Shown piece by piece: positions 1 to 8,488 of a stretch of 33,652 bases of DNA. The translations under genes were made by a program, and so were the position numbers. How positions within the stretch are numbered: the first letter of the stretch is position 1; every line of letters starts with the position of its first letter. This stretch comes from Candidatus Krumholzibacteriia bacterium. Its GTDB lineage: Bacteria > Krumholzibacteriota > Krumholzibacteriia > G020349025. The DNA lies in assembly GCA_035649275.1 (NCBI GenBank), contig DASRJW010000084.1:1-33652 (forward strand). Direction: 5' to 3'. Below the pieces are notes generated by a model. It made no database searches, was not told the DNA's origin, and worked only from the letters and a program-made list of their open reading frames with translations.

Positions 1-80
1 GCTTGCGCGAGGCGCGCGTGTAAGCCTCTGGAGAATAGTGGAGTATGCGGCTCGTTGTTGCGCAGTGGCGTGGAGCGGTG

Positions 81-141
81 CAGATTCAAAATCCGTCGAG
101 GCCTAAACCTCGTGAGGGTTCGAGTCCCTCCTCCGGCACCA
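81..141 (+). tRNA. 3' portion of a tRNA-Leu(CAA) gene, probably a fragment
   Basis: The 3' part of a class II tRNA is clear. It has an anticodon loop TTCAAAA at 85-91 (anticodon CAA, Leu), a long variable arm with stem CGAGG/CCTCG, a T arm GAGGG-TTCGAGT-CCCTC, a 3' acceptor strand CTCCGGC, discriminator A and an encoded CCA ending at 141. The 5' acceptor strand should read GCCGGAG about 32 bases before the anticodon loop, but the sequence there does not pair, and the 5' anticodon stem pairs imperfectly. It is either a broken tRNA gene or the tRNA-derived attachment site of an integrated element. A group I intron upstream of the loop is a less likely alternative. Confidence 0.6.
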
Positions 142-317
142 GCCGTCCCCCCACTTTTGGATATCGAAGAGTTGGCGATCGCACCCGCTGGGGGCGTGCA
201 GTCGCGTGCTTGCCGTTCAGCTCCTCCCCATTCTAAGCTGAGTCAAGCCCTGGGATGTGTTTGATGCAAACCTCTGCGCGCGCTTCGGGCTTGTACCCGG
301 CAGAAAAGGCGCTGAGC

Positions 318-1184
318 ATGCTGCGCCTCATGCGAAGGCGTATTGTCGGCATCTTCGTTCTGTTGTGGGCGTGCCCGGCGGCGGCCCATCCCGGTATCGG
401 CATCGTGCAGGACAGCCACGGCAACGTCTTCTTCACCGACCTGAAGCAGGTCTGGAAGATCGCCCTCGACGGCAGCCTCTCAGTGGCTGTGCGCGACGTA
501 CACACGCACGAGCTGTACCTCGATGCAGAGGACAAGTTGTATGGCGAGCATCTCTGGTATGACGGCAGCCAGTGGCATCACAAGGTATGGTCTTTGAAGG
601 GGCGCACGCTGCAAGGCGAGATTCCCGCGCGCGCAGGCGTCCCCCAAGGTTACAGCTTTGTCCGCGATCGAGCTGGCAACATGTACTGGGCCGAGGTGGG
701 CGAGAAGCCCATCATCAAGACACGCTCGCCCGACGGAAAAACCGTCACGCATGCCGCAGCCGATTTCCGCGACGTCGAGCGCATGACCGTGACTGCCGAT
801 GGCACTCTTTTCTTGATCGACGCCGGCGACCTGCGCCGGGTTTCCCCGGCGGGCGAAGTCACCACGGTTGCCACCAAGCTCAGTGCACACAAGCCGCCGC
901 CCGCGAGCGTCTCGGAGCGGCACTACCACATGGGATTGTGGCTGGACAAGGAAGGGTCGATCTACGTGGCTGTCGCTCGCGAGCGGCTCGTTCTCCGAGT
1001 CGACTCCGACGGCAAGAGAGAAGTCGTGGCGCGTTCGGGTGAGCCCTGGTCGCCTTCGGGCGGCATGTTCGACCGCGAGGGCAATCTTTGGCTGCTCGAG
1101 TACGACTCGTCCAATGAGGTGCGCGTCCGTCGCCTCGACCACAACGGGAAGGAAAGCATTTATCTCGGTGGAACGAAGCCGTGA
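318..1184 (+). CDS. Secreted NHL/SMP-30-like beta-propeller protein
   Basis: A 288-residue protein. The chosen ATG gives a normal signal peptide: positive MRR, a hydrophobic stretch through FVLLWAC, and a cleavage site near PAAAHP. An AAGG-like ribosome site lies 8-9 bases upstream; an in-frame ATG 63 bases earlier would put a hydrophilic leader before the signal. The mature part repeats blades of the form D.x.G.x.Y/F-hydrophobic (for example DSHGNVFFTD, DRAGNMYWAE, DKEGSIYVAV, DREGNLWLLE), typical of NHL or gluconolactonase-like propellers. It is probably periplasmic. Substrate and function are unknown. It stands alone on the plus strand and converges on the next gene. Confidence 0.75.
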   Translation: MLRLMRRRIVGIFVLLWACPAAAHPGIGIVQDSHGNVFFTDLKQVWKIALDGSLSVAVRDVHTHELYLDAEDKLYGEHLWYDGSQWHHKVWSLKGRTLQGEIPARAGVPQGYSFVRDRAGNMYWAEVGEKPIIKTRSPDGKTVTHAAADFRDVERMTVTADGTLFLIDAGDLRRVSPAGEVTTVATKLSAHKPPPASVSERHYHMGLWLDKEGSIYVAVARERLVLRVDSDGKREVVARSGEPWSPSGGMFDREGNLWLLEYDSSNEVRVRRLDHNGKESIYLGGTKP

Positions 1185-1260
1185 GTCCTCCTCATGGGAG
1201 CGTTCACTGCAACGAGCATGGCGAGGCGACGCAACCTGTGTTTGATTCCCTCACCCATGC

Positions 1261-1279
1261 AGCCCGGCGTTCTCGGGCT
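1261..1279. terminator. Hairpin between convergent genes
   Basis: A perfect 6-bp stem AGCCCG/CGGGCT with a 7-base loop lies between two converging genes. No T run follows on either strand, so it is a weak or bidirectional terminator at best. Confidence 0.25.
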
Positions 1280-1308
1280 ATGCAGGCATCCATCGAAGAG
1301 TGAGCGGA

Positions 1309-1887
1309 CTAGCGGAACAGGGCCTTGACGCCGCCCCAGGTTTGGGCGGTGGCGGGGACGGTGCCGTCGCGGAGCCAGATGGTCTGGCCGAGCGTGGCCG
1401 GCATGGCGGCCTGGAGGATCCCGGAGGAAGTCTCGGTGGTGAGGAGTTCGAAGCGGTCCCACAGGGATTCCGTGTGCACGTAGTAGTCGATGGTGCAGCG
1501 GTAGTCCAGGTAGAGGGCGGACGATTCGGCGGTGAGGTCGAAACCCGTGTCCAGGGCCGGAGCCAGCCAGTCGGCGCCCCAGACGATGTCGCCGTTTTCA
1601 ATCTCGAGAACGCGATGGTGGCCGGGCGGTACCAGATTCGTGGCCGCACCGAAGTTGCCCCGCACGGCGAAGATGGAAACGCTGGCCACGACGTCCCCTT
1701 GCGGCACGGGAACCGCTCCGATCCACGATGGTGCGTGCACTTCGAGGGAGACGTGCACCGTGCCGCCATCGACGCGGGTGACGCCAGCCCGGATCCAAGG
1801 AGTCATTGCCGCGGCGACGCCGGCATGGCAAAGGAGCAACACAGCAGCCAGAGATGGCGCGAACCGTGAAGAATGGGATGTCACCAA
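1309..1887 (-). CDS. Small secreted protein of unknown function
   Basis: A 192-residue protein starting at TTG 1887 or the adjacent GTG at 1884, with GAGG 6-9 bases upstream. The N terminus is a signal peptide with hydrophobic core LAAVLLLCHAGVAAA and cleavage near AAA-MT. The remainder is rich in beta-type sequence and has one cysteine-containing segment (YLDYRCTIDYYVH). It ends in a Trp-Gly-Gly segment and a terminal Phe-Arg. No family is recognised. Reading-frame composition and the signal peptide support a real gene. The location is inferred to be periplasmic or outer membrane. Confidence 0.6.
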   Translation of the reverse strand: MVTSHSSRFAPSLAAVLLLCHAGVAAAMTPWIRAGVTRVDGGTVHVSLEVHAPSWIGAVPVPQGDVVASVSIFAVRGNFGAATNLVPPGHHRVLEIENGDIVWGADWLAPALDTGFDLTAESSALYLDYRCTIDYYVHTESLWDRFELLTTETSSGILQAAMPATLGQTIWLRDGTVPATAQTWGGVKALFR

Positions 1888-2059
1888 GTACGACCTCGTT
1901 GGTCTCTCGCTCCAATGAGCTTACCTGTCATGGGAGGCTGCAGTCAATCCGGCGTCCCCCGACGGGACGAGCGGGCAGCGCGGTGCGGCGAGAGGCGGGG
2001 TCAATCGGCTCGAACCCCTCGTGCGTTGTTGCCGTCGCGCAAGGTTATTTGACGCTCCT

Positions 2060-4825
2060 TCAAGGTGATGTGGCTCGTGGTGGTGAGGCCGCCGGTGGTT
2101 GTGCAGCGGCTTGTTGTTCCAGGTGCTGCCTCAAGCGTTCCAAGGCCTTCCCGTAAGCAGCCCAGTCCCCGGCCCTGGATGCTGTCTCGGCTTCGCGCAG
2201 GAGCTCCAACCCCTTCCCCGCCACAGCGCGCCCATCTGCAGTGAGCACAGACGTCGAGGCCCCTGCCCCAGCCGCTGGCACACCGCCGCGGGCCGCCGCC
2301 GGGAGAGCGCTCACCTGGGCACCCAGGACGCGGGCGAGCGCAGTTTCCAGACTCACGTCCATGGCGATGCGGTTGCCGAGGGCGACGATGACGCGCTTCA
2401 GCTCCGGTAGCGCCCCGCTCTCAGCCCGCAGGTAGAGCGGCTCCACGTAGAGCACCGAGCCCCCGAGGGGGATGACGAGGAGGTTGCCACGGATGACGTT
2501 GGAGCCGCGCTGGCTCCACAACGTCAGCTGCTGGGAGATGTCTGCATCCTGGTCGATGCGGGCTTCGATCTGGCGCGGGCCGTAGACGAGCTCCTGTTTC
2601 GGGAACTGGAAGACCACCCGCCGGCCCAGGGCCTCGCCGTCGCAGCGCGCCGCCAGCCAGGCGATCATGTTGTCCTTGCGGGACGGCGTGAAGGGCAACA
2701 TGAGGATCATTTCGGCAGCGTCGCCGCCAGGCAGACGCATGATCGTGTAGTACGGCTCCATGACGATCTCCCGGCCTTCGAAGCTCTCGATGGGGATCTG
2801 CCACAGGTCTTCGCGGTTGTAGAAGACCTGGGGATCTTCCATGTGGAAGGTGGCGAAGGTCTCGGCCTGCACGCGGAAGAGATCGACGGGGTAGCGGAGG
2901 TGTGCGCGGATCCCGTCCGGCAGGTCGGCGAGCGGCCGGAAGAGGCTCGGGAACACGGCGCGGTAGACGGCCAGCAAGGGATCTTTCGCGTCGGCGATGT
3001 AGAAGGTCGTCGTGCCGTGGTAGGCGTCGACCACCACCTTGACCGCGTTGCGGATGTAGTTGATCCCGCCGTGGGGCTGCGAGTACGGGAAGCGATCGCT
3101 CACCGTGTAGGCGTCGATCACCCAGAAGAGCCGCCCGTCGTGGATGACGAGGTAGGGATCGCGGTCGTAGCGCAGGAAGGGCGCCAGCCGCCGCAGGCGG
3201 GCGTCGAGGGTCCGGTAGAGGAGGACACGGCTCTCCGGCTGGATCGCCCCGGTGAAGAGCAGCTCCCGGGAGCGCAGGTGCCAGGCGAGGAGGAGCCGGC
3301 GGGCGAAGGAGCCGAGCCGAATGCCACCCTCGCCGCTGTAGCGCACGAACTGATTCGCCTCCCCTGCCGGGTAGTCGAACTCGTCCTCCGTCGTTCCGGT
3401 GAGCACGAACTCCGTCGTCTGCTCGCCGTAGTAGATCTCCGGGCGCGTCACCTGGATCTCCACCACCGAGACCGGAGGGATGTCGCGGATGTAGAGCGAC
3501 GGCAGGCCCTCGCCGCTGATCTCGTTCACCGGGCTCATGCAGAGCCCGTAGCCGTGGGTGTACTTGAGGTGCAGGTTCACCCAGGTGCGAGCGTCTTCGT
3601 TCAGCTGGTCATAGGCCAGCTCGCGCGCCGAGAGCATGACCTGCCGTTGCCGGCCGCCGATCTGGTAACGGTCCACGTCCACGTCGCCGAAGTTGTAATA
3701 GGGGCGGATCTCCTGGATCTGCCGGTAGGTGGCGAGCAGCGGCCGCCAGTCCCAGAGACGCACGTTCTCCAGCGTCGGCTCGTGCCCCTGCAGGATATCC
3801 GCAGGAGTGCCGGCGACGATCTGGAAGGGGCGCGACTCGATGTCCTCGAGGCCGTAGGCCTCGCGGGTAAAGCGCAACGCGTTCTCGATGTAGGGCCGTT
3901 CCCGCATCAGCTCGTTCGGTTCGACGACGAGCTTCTGCACCGCCGACGGCACGATGACGGCGCTGAGCACGTACGCCGCCGCCACCGCTGCCGGGCCGGC
4001 CGCGATATAGAGCCAGCGGCCGCGGAGAACACCAGCGAGCAGGATCCCGGCGCCGGCGAGCGTCACCCCCACCATGAGGCGCAGACCGAGAAGGCCGGCC
4101 TTGGCATCGGTGTAGCAAGCGCCGTAAACGGCCCCCTGGCGCGAATGCAGGATGTCGTACTGAGCGAGCACGAAGTGGAAGGAGAGGAGGCCGAGGAAAA
4201 GAGCCGCGATCCAGCCGAGGTGTGTACGTGCCGCTCGCGTCGGGCCGCGCGCATCCACGAGACCGCCCCGCACGCCGTAGACCACCAGCGTTCCTAGGCC
4301 GGTGAGGATGGTGACGAGGAGCAGCCAGCCGTGGATCGTCCGGAAGGCGGGCAGCGTGAAGAGGTGGAAGCCGAGATCGCGGCTGAAAATAGGGTCGGTG
4401 AGGCCGTACGGCTGGCGGTGCAGGAAGGTCTGCAACACGAGCCACTGGCGAGCAAGCGAGGCGGCGAGCCCCAAGGCGAGGGCCGCGGCCACCGCGCCCA
4501 CGAGCAGAGGCAGCCGCTGTTCGAGGCGGAGCATGACGAGATCCACTTGCGCTCGGGGGCCGAGGCCGAGAGAAGGGCTGCGCCGCAGCGCGGCCCGAAA
4601 AGAGAAGAGGAGCGGCGGGAAGGCCAAGACCCAACCCACCAGCCCGAGGAGGATCTGGTTCCCGAGGCGGGTACGGAAGACGTCGGCGTAGCCGAGCTCT
4701 CCGAACCAGAGGTTCTCCACCCAAAGCGCGGCGCCGAGTCGGGCCACGACGACGAGCAGGAAGAATCCAGCGATCCAGGGGCCGATACGGCGCCGCCGGG
4801 CGCGGGGAAGCCTAGGCAACACCAC
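2060..4825 (-). CDS. UPF0182 family integral membrane protein
   Basis: A 921-residue protein matching the UPF0182 (COG1615) family in length and layout. The N-terminal third has about seven membrane segments, beginning with IAGFFLLVVVARLGAAL and including a typical LWFGELGYADVF stretch after the first helix. A large extracytoplasmic domain of about 600 residues follows. The C-terminal tail is Ala/Pro/Gln-rich and low complexity. The start is GTG with GGAGG 7 bases upstream. It begins 18 bases after the stop of the ABC half-transporter and is probably the last gene of that operon. The molecular role of the family is not established. Confidence 0.9.
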   Translation of the reverse strand: MVLPRLPRARRRRIGPWIAGFFLLVVVARLGAALWVENLWFGELGYADVFRTRLGNQILLGLVGWVLAFPPLLFSFRAALRRSPSLGLGPRAQVDLVMLRLEQRLPLLVGAVAAALALGLAASLARQWLVLQTFLHRQPYGLTDPIFSRDLGFHLFTLPAFRTIHGWLLLVTILTGLGTLVVYGVRGGLVDARGPTRAARTHLGWIAALFLGLLSFHFVLAQYDILHSRQGAVYGACYTDAKAGLLGLRLMVGVTLAGAGILLAGVLRGRWLYIAAGPAAVAAAYVLSAVIVPSAVQKLVVEPNELMRERPYIENALRFTREAYGLEDIESRPFQIVAGTPADILQGHEPTLENVRLWDWRPLLATYRQIQEIRPYYNFGDVDVDRYQIGGRQRQVMLSARELAYDQLNEDARTWVNLHLKYTHGYGLCMSPVNEISGEGLPSLYIRDIPPVSVVEIQVTRPEIYYGEQTTEFVLTGTTEDEFDYPAGEANQFVRYSGEGGIRLGSFARRLLLAWHLRSRELLFTGAIQPESRVLLYRTLDARLRRLAPFLRYDRDPYLVIHDGRLFWVIDAYTVSDRFPYSQPHGGINYIRNAVKVVVDAYHGTTTFYIADAKDPLLAVYRAVFPSLFRPLADLPDGIRAHLRYPVDLFRVQAETFATFHMEDPQVFYNREDLWQIPIESFEGREIVMEPYYTIMRLPGGDAAEMILMLPFTPSRKDNMIAWLAARCDGEALGRRVVFQFPKQELVYGPRQIEARIDQDADISQQLTLWSQRGSNVIRGNLLVIPLGGSVLYVEPLYLRAESGALPELKRVIVALGNRIAMDVSLETALARVLGAQVSALPAAARGGVPAAGAGASTSVLTADGRAVAGKGLELLREAETASRAGDWAAYGKALERLRQHLEQQAAAQPPAASPPRATSP

Positions 4826-4843
4826 CAGGGGACCTCCAGGGGT

Positions 4844-6622
4844 TCAGGCCGCTTGGTCGCGGAACTGCAGCTCGTAGAGCCGGGCGTAGATGCCGCCTGC
4901 ACGCAGCAGCTCGGCGTGGGAACCTGCTTCGCGCAGGCGGCCGCGGTGCAGCACCAGGATGCGGTCGCAGTCCTGGATGGTGGAGAGCCGGTGCGCCACC
5001 ACGAGCGAGGTGCGTCCGGCGAGCACGCGGTGCACGGCGTCGCGGATCTCGAGCTCCGTCTCCGTGTCGACGCTCGAAGTCGCTTCGTCGAGGACGAGGA
5101 CGGCGGGATCGAACGCCAGCACCCGCGCCAGCGCCAGGAGCTGGCGCTGGCCGACGGAGAGGGTGGAGCCCCGTTCGCTCACCTCGGTGGTGTAGCCCTC
5201 GGGCAGCTTGGCGATGAAGCGCTCGGCGTGGACGAGACGCGCCGCTTCCTGCACCTGCTCGCTCGTGATGCGCGCTTCCCCGAGGCGGATGTTGCTCTCG
5301 ATGCTGCCGGCGAAGAGGAAGGGATCCTGCAGCACGACTCCCACCTGGCGGCGTAGGTCGGTGAGGTCGAGGCTGCGGACGTCGATGCCGTCCAGCAGGA
5401 TGCGGCCGCGCTGGATGTCGTAGAGGCGGGTGAGGACGGAGAGGACCGAAGTTTTGCCGGCACCGGTGGCGCCGACGACGGCGACGCGCTCCCCGGGCTG
5501 CACCTCGAAGGAGAGTCCTTCGAGCACCGGCTCCCCCGGCTTGTACTCGAAGTGGACGTCGTCGAAGACCACGTGGCCGCGGGCGCGTTCGAGACGCCGC
5601 GCCGAAGGCGGGCTCTGCAGGCGCGGCTCCCGGTCCAGGAGGCGGAAGAGCCGCTCTGACGACGCCATGGCGGACTGGAAGGTGTTGTACTTCTCCGCCA
5701 GGTCGCTGATGGGGCGGAAGAAGCGCTCCGCGTACTGCAGGAAAGCGACGAGAACGCCCAGTTCCAAGGAGTTCTGCACCACCCTTCCACCGCCGTACCA
5801 GACGATGAGGGCAGTCGCTGCCGCCGAAACGAGTTCCACCGCCGGATAGAAGAGCGCGTAGTAGAGGATGGTGCGCAGGTGCGCCTCCCGGTGCGCGCCG
5901 TTGAGGCCGGCGAACTTCTGCAGGCTCGCGCCCTCGCGACCGAAGAGCTGCACCACCCGCATTCCCGTCAGGTGCTCCTGCAGGAAGGCATTCATCGCCG
6001 CCACCCGACCACGGACGATGCGGTACGAGGTCCGCACCCGGGCCCGGAAGAGAAGGCTGATGAGGAAGAGCGCCGGCAGCACTAGGTTGGCGACGAGCGC
6101 CAGCCGCCAGTCCAGGAGGAACATGGCGATGACGATGCCGACGAGGGTGAGGAAATCGCCGAAGATGGCCACCACACCGGTGGTGAAGAGCTCGTGCAGC
6201 GTCCCCACGTCTCCCATGACGCGGGTCATCAGCCGGCCCACGGGGTTGTGGTCGTAGAAGCCGAGCTCGAGGCGGACGAGGTGGCGCATGATGCGGCTGC
6301 GCAGATCGAACATGATCTGCTGCCCCACCCACTGCATGACGTAGAACTGGGCGTACTCCAAGGTGAAGTCCAGGAGGACGACGCCGAGGTAGAGGAGCGC
6401 CAGACGCCCGAGGCCATGCAGGTCGCCGACGCGGATGTGGTCGTCGATGGCGATCTTGGTGAGGTAGGGCCCGACGAGCTGCAGCAGCGAGTTGCAGAAA
6501 AGCAGCAGCACCGCAAGCCACACCCAGCGGGCGTAGGGGCGCAGGTGCGCGAGCAGCCGCCGCGCCAGGACGCGATCGAAGGGGCGCCCGGCGCCGTCCT
6601 CTTCCTGCGGTTCCCCGCTCAC
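4844..6622 (-). CDS. ABC exporter half-transporter, catalytically canonical Walker B subunit
   Basis: A 592-residue type IV ABC exporter half with a six-helix membrane domain (about residues 30-320) and an ATPase domain (350-590). Walker A is GATGAGKT (384-391) and Walker B is VLVLDEATSS, with the catalytic Glu at 513. The signature is LSVGQ (488-492) instead of LSGGQ. The GTG start at 6622 overlaps the stop of the upstream half-transporter as GTGA, implying translational coupling. The pairing of a canonical Glu with a degenerate signature matches the consensus-site partner of TM287/288-type heterodimers. Substrate is unknown; lipid, drug or peptide export are all possible. Confidence 0.92.
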   Translation of the reverse strand: MSGEPQEEDGAGRPFDRVLARRLLAHLRPYARWVWLAVLLLFCNSLLQLVGPYLTKIAIDDHIRVGDLHGLGRLALLYLGVVLLDFTLEYAQFYVMQWVGQQIMFDLRSRIMRHLVRLELGFYDHNPVGRLMTRVMGDVGTLHELFTTGVVAIFGDFLTLVGIVIAMFLLDWRLALVANLVLPALFLISLLFRARVRTSYRIVRGRVAAMNAFLQEHLTGMRVVQLFGREGASLQKFAGLNGAHREAHLRTILYYALFYPAVELVSAAATALIVWYGGGRVVQNSLELGVLVAFLQYAERFFRPISDLAEKYNTFQSAMASSERLFRLLDREPRLQSPPSARRLERARGHVVFDDVHFEYKPGEPVLEGLSFEVQPGERVAVVGATGAGKTSVLSVLTRLYDIQRGRILLDGIDVRSLDLTDLRRQVGVVLQDPFLFAGSIESNIRLGEARITSEQVQEAARLVHAERFIAKLPEGYTTEVSERGSTLSVGQRQLLALARVLAFDPAVLVLDEATSSVDTETELEIRDAVHRVLAGRTSLVVAHRLSTIQDCDRILVLHRGRLREAGSHAELLRAGGIYARLYELQFRDQAA

Positions 6623-8409
6623 CGATTCTCCTCCTGCAGATCCTGCTCGAGCTCTTCCCGCAGCATCTGCTTCCGCACCAGCCGGGCGTAGTAACCGCCG
6701 CGCTGCAGGAGCTCCTCGTGCGTCCCCTGCTCGACGATGCGCCCCTCGTCGAGGACGACGACCCGATCGGCGCTGCGTACGGTGGAAACGCGGTGCGCCA
6801 CCACGAGGGTGGTACGGCTCCGCATGATGTCGCGCAGCTGGGCCAGGATACGCTCTTCCGTGTCGGTGTCCACGCTGGAGAGGCAGTCGTCGAGGAGCAG
6901 GATCGCCGGATCGCGGAGCAGCGCCCGGGCGATGGCGGTGCGCTGCTTCTGGCCGCCGGACAGGGTGATGCCGCGTTCGCCGAGGATGGTCTCGAGGCCC
7001 TGCGGGAAGCGTTGCACCGCCTCGCTGAGCTGGGCGACGTCGGCTGCCGCGGTCAGGCGCGTGGCGAGGTCGCCGCGCCCGTCCTGCGGCGCGCCGTCCG
7101 CCACACCGAAGGCGATGTTGGCGCGCAGCGTATCGCTGAAGAGGAAGGTTTCCTGCGGCACCATGCCGATGCCCTGGCGCAGCCAGGCAGCCGGCAAGCG
7201 GCGCACGTCGTGGCCGTCGACCCGGACCACGCCCTGCTCCGTTTCGTAGAGACGCGCCACGAGCGCGAGCAGCGTGCTCTTGCCGGCTCCGGTGGGACCG
7301 ACGAGGGCGACGGTCTCCCCGGCGCGCACGTGCAGGTCGATCTCGCACAGCACCGGCGTACCGTCGACGTAGGCGAAGCTCACCTGCTCCAGCGCGATCT
7401 CGCCGCGCATGGGCACCTCGGGCGGCAGGGCGCCGTCGGTGCTGCTCGCCGGCGGCTGCTGCAGGAGGAAGTTGATGCGGCTCATGCTCGCGGCGCCGCG
7501 TTCCACCAGGTTCATCACCCAGCCGATGGAGATCATGGGCCAGGTGAGACGGCCGAGGTAGGCGTTGAAGGCGACGAACTCCCCCACCGTGATGGCGTTG
7601 CGCACGATCTGCTGGCCGCCGATCCAGAGGGTGAGGATGGCGCCGGCGCCGACGATGAGCGCCATGGAGGGAAAGAAGAGTCCCCAGGCACGCACCAGCT
7701 TCAGGTTGCGGTGGACGAGCTCGCGTGCCTCGACCTGAAAGCTCTCGAGCTCGCTCTCTTCCTGGGCATAGGACTGCACCACCCGGATCCCGGCCAGCGT
7801 CTCCTGCACCCGCGCCGAGAGGCGCGACTCCTGATCCTGGGCGTAGAGGGTGCGCTCGTGCACCTTCCTCCCGAGGGTGCGGACGACGATGGCGAGGGTG
7901 GCCATGGGCAAGATGGCGAAGAGGGTGAGCCGGACGTCGATGAGGCTCATGAGGACCAAGCTCGAGGTCACGGTGATGAAGGTGTTCGCGCTGTACATGA
8001 AGGCTGGTCCCACAACCGACCGTACCGCCTCGAGATCCGAGCTCGCCCGGGTCATCAGGTCACCGGTGCGGGAGCGGTCGTAGAAACGCGGCGGCAGGCG
8101 GAGGAGGTGGGCGAAGAGATCCTGGCGCAGCTCGTACTCGATGTGGCGCGAGGCGCCGATGAGGTCGCGGCGCATGCGGAAACGGAAGTAGCCCTGCACG
8201 AAGGAAGCGGCGACGATGACCAGGCAGTAGGGGCCGAGGAGATGGTGGCGCGCCGCGTCGCGCAGCACGTCCACCGCCGCACCGAGAAGCCAGGGAATCA
8301 CCTGGCCGATGCCGGCGGTGCAGACGATCCACACCGAACCGAACAGAAAGGTGCGCCGGTGCCGCGCGAGGTAGGGTTTCAGGGTGGAGAAGGCGCGGAT
8401 TGTTCTCAC
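6619..8409 (-). CDS. ABC exporter half-transporter, degenerate-site subunit
   Basis: A 596-residue half-transporter if GTG 8409 is the start. The membrane domain covers about residues 18-310. Walker A is GPTGAGKS (371-378), the signature is a canonical LSGGQ (483-487), and Walker B is AILLLDDCLSSVD with Asp508 where the catalytic Glu belongs. This is the degenerate partner of heterodimeric exporters, complementary to the downstream subunit. The start is uncertain. A perfect Shine-Dalgarno GGAGGTGA overlaps GTG 8409. A second in-frame GTG at 8436 lacks a ribosome site. An ATC codon lies 8 bases after GGAGG. Confidence 0.9.
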   Translation of the reverse strand: MRTIRAFSTLKPYLARHRRTFLFGSVWIVCTAGIGQVIPWLLGAAVDVLRDAARHHLLGPYCLVIVAASFVQGYFRFRMRRDLIGASRHIEYELRQDLFAHLLRLPPRFYDRSRTGDLMTRASSDLEAVRSVVGPAFMYSANTFITVTSSLVLMSLIDVRLTLFAILPMATLAIVVRTLGRKVHERTLYAQDQESRLSARVQETLAGIRVVQSYAQEESELESFQVEARELVHRNLKLVRAWGLFFPSMALIVGAGAILTLWIGGQQIVRNAITVGEFVAFNAYLGRLTWPMISIGWVMNLVERGAASMSRINFLLQQPPASSTDGALPPEVPMRGEIALEQVSFAYVDGTPVLCEIDLHVRAGETVALVGPTGAGKSTLLALVARLYETEQGVVRVDGHDVRRLPAAWLRQGIGMVPQETFLFSDTLRANIAFGVADGAPQDGRGDLATRLTAAADVAQLSEAVQRFPQGLETILGERGITLSGGQKQRTAIARALLRDPAILLLDDCLSSVDTDTEERILAQLRDIMRSRTTLVVAHRVSTVRSADRVVVLDEGRIVEQGTHEELLQRGGYYARLVRKQMLREELEQDLQEENR

Positions 8410-8488
8410 CTCCGGCAGCGAGCCGTATCGTAGCACGCGTGCCGGGGTTCTGGTCCGCGGTCGGGGGAGAGCGGGGTCGAGTCGCTTT

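Noticed and set aside
1-85. Group I intron interrupting the tRNA-Leu gene
   Set aside because: No conserved P7/R or S-type core elements are visible upstream of the anticodon loop. Only 84 bases are available, so it cannot be fully excluded.
2843-4297. Long plus-strand open frame (484 codons) opposite the UPF0182 gene
   Set aside because: It mirrors the codon structure of a clear family member on the minus strand, is rich in Glu/Val/Arg as expected for an antisense frame in GC-rich DNA, and has no ribosome site or motif.
4812-6521. Minus-strand 569-codon frame overlapping the ABC half-transporter
   Set aside because: It is Pro/Arg/His-rich with no motifs and lies in another frame of the recognised ABC gene.
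6718-8433. Plus-strand open frame of 571 codons opposite the ABC half-transporter
   Set aside because: It is an antisense shadow; all ABC motifs lie on the minus strand.
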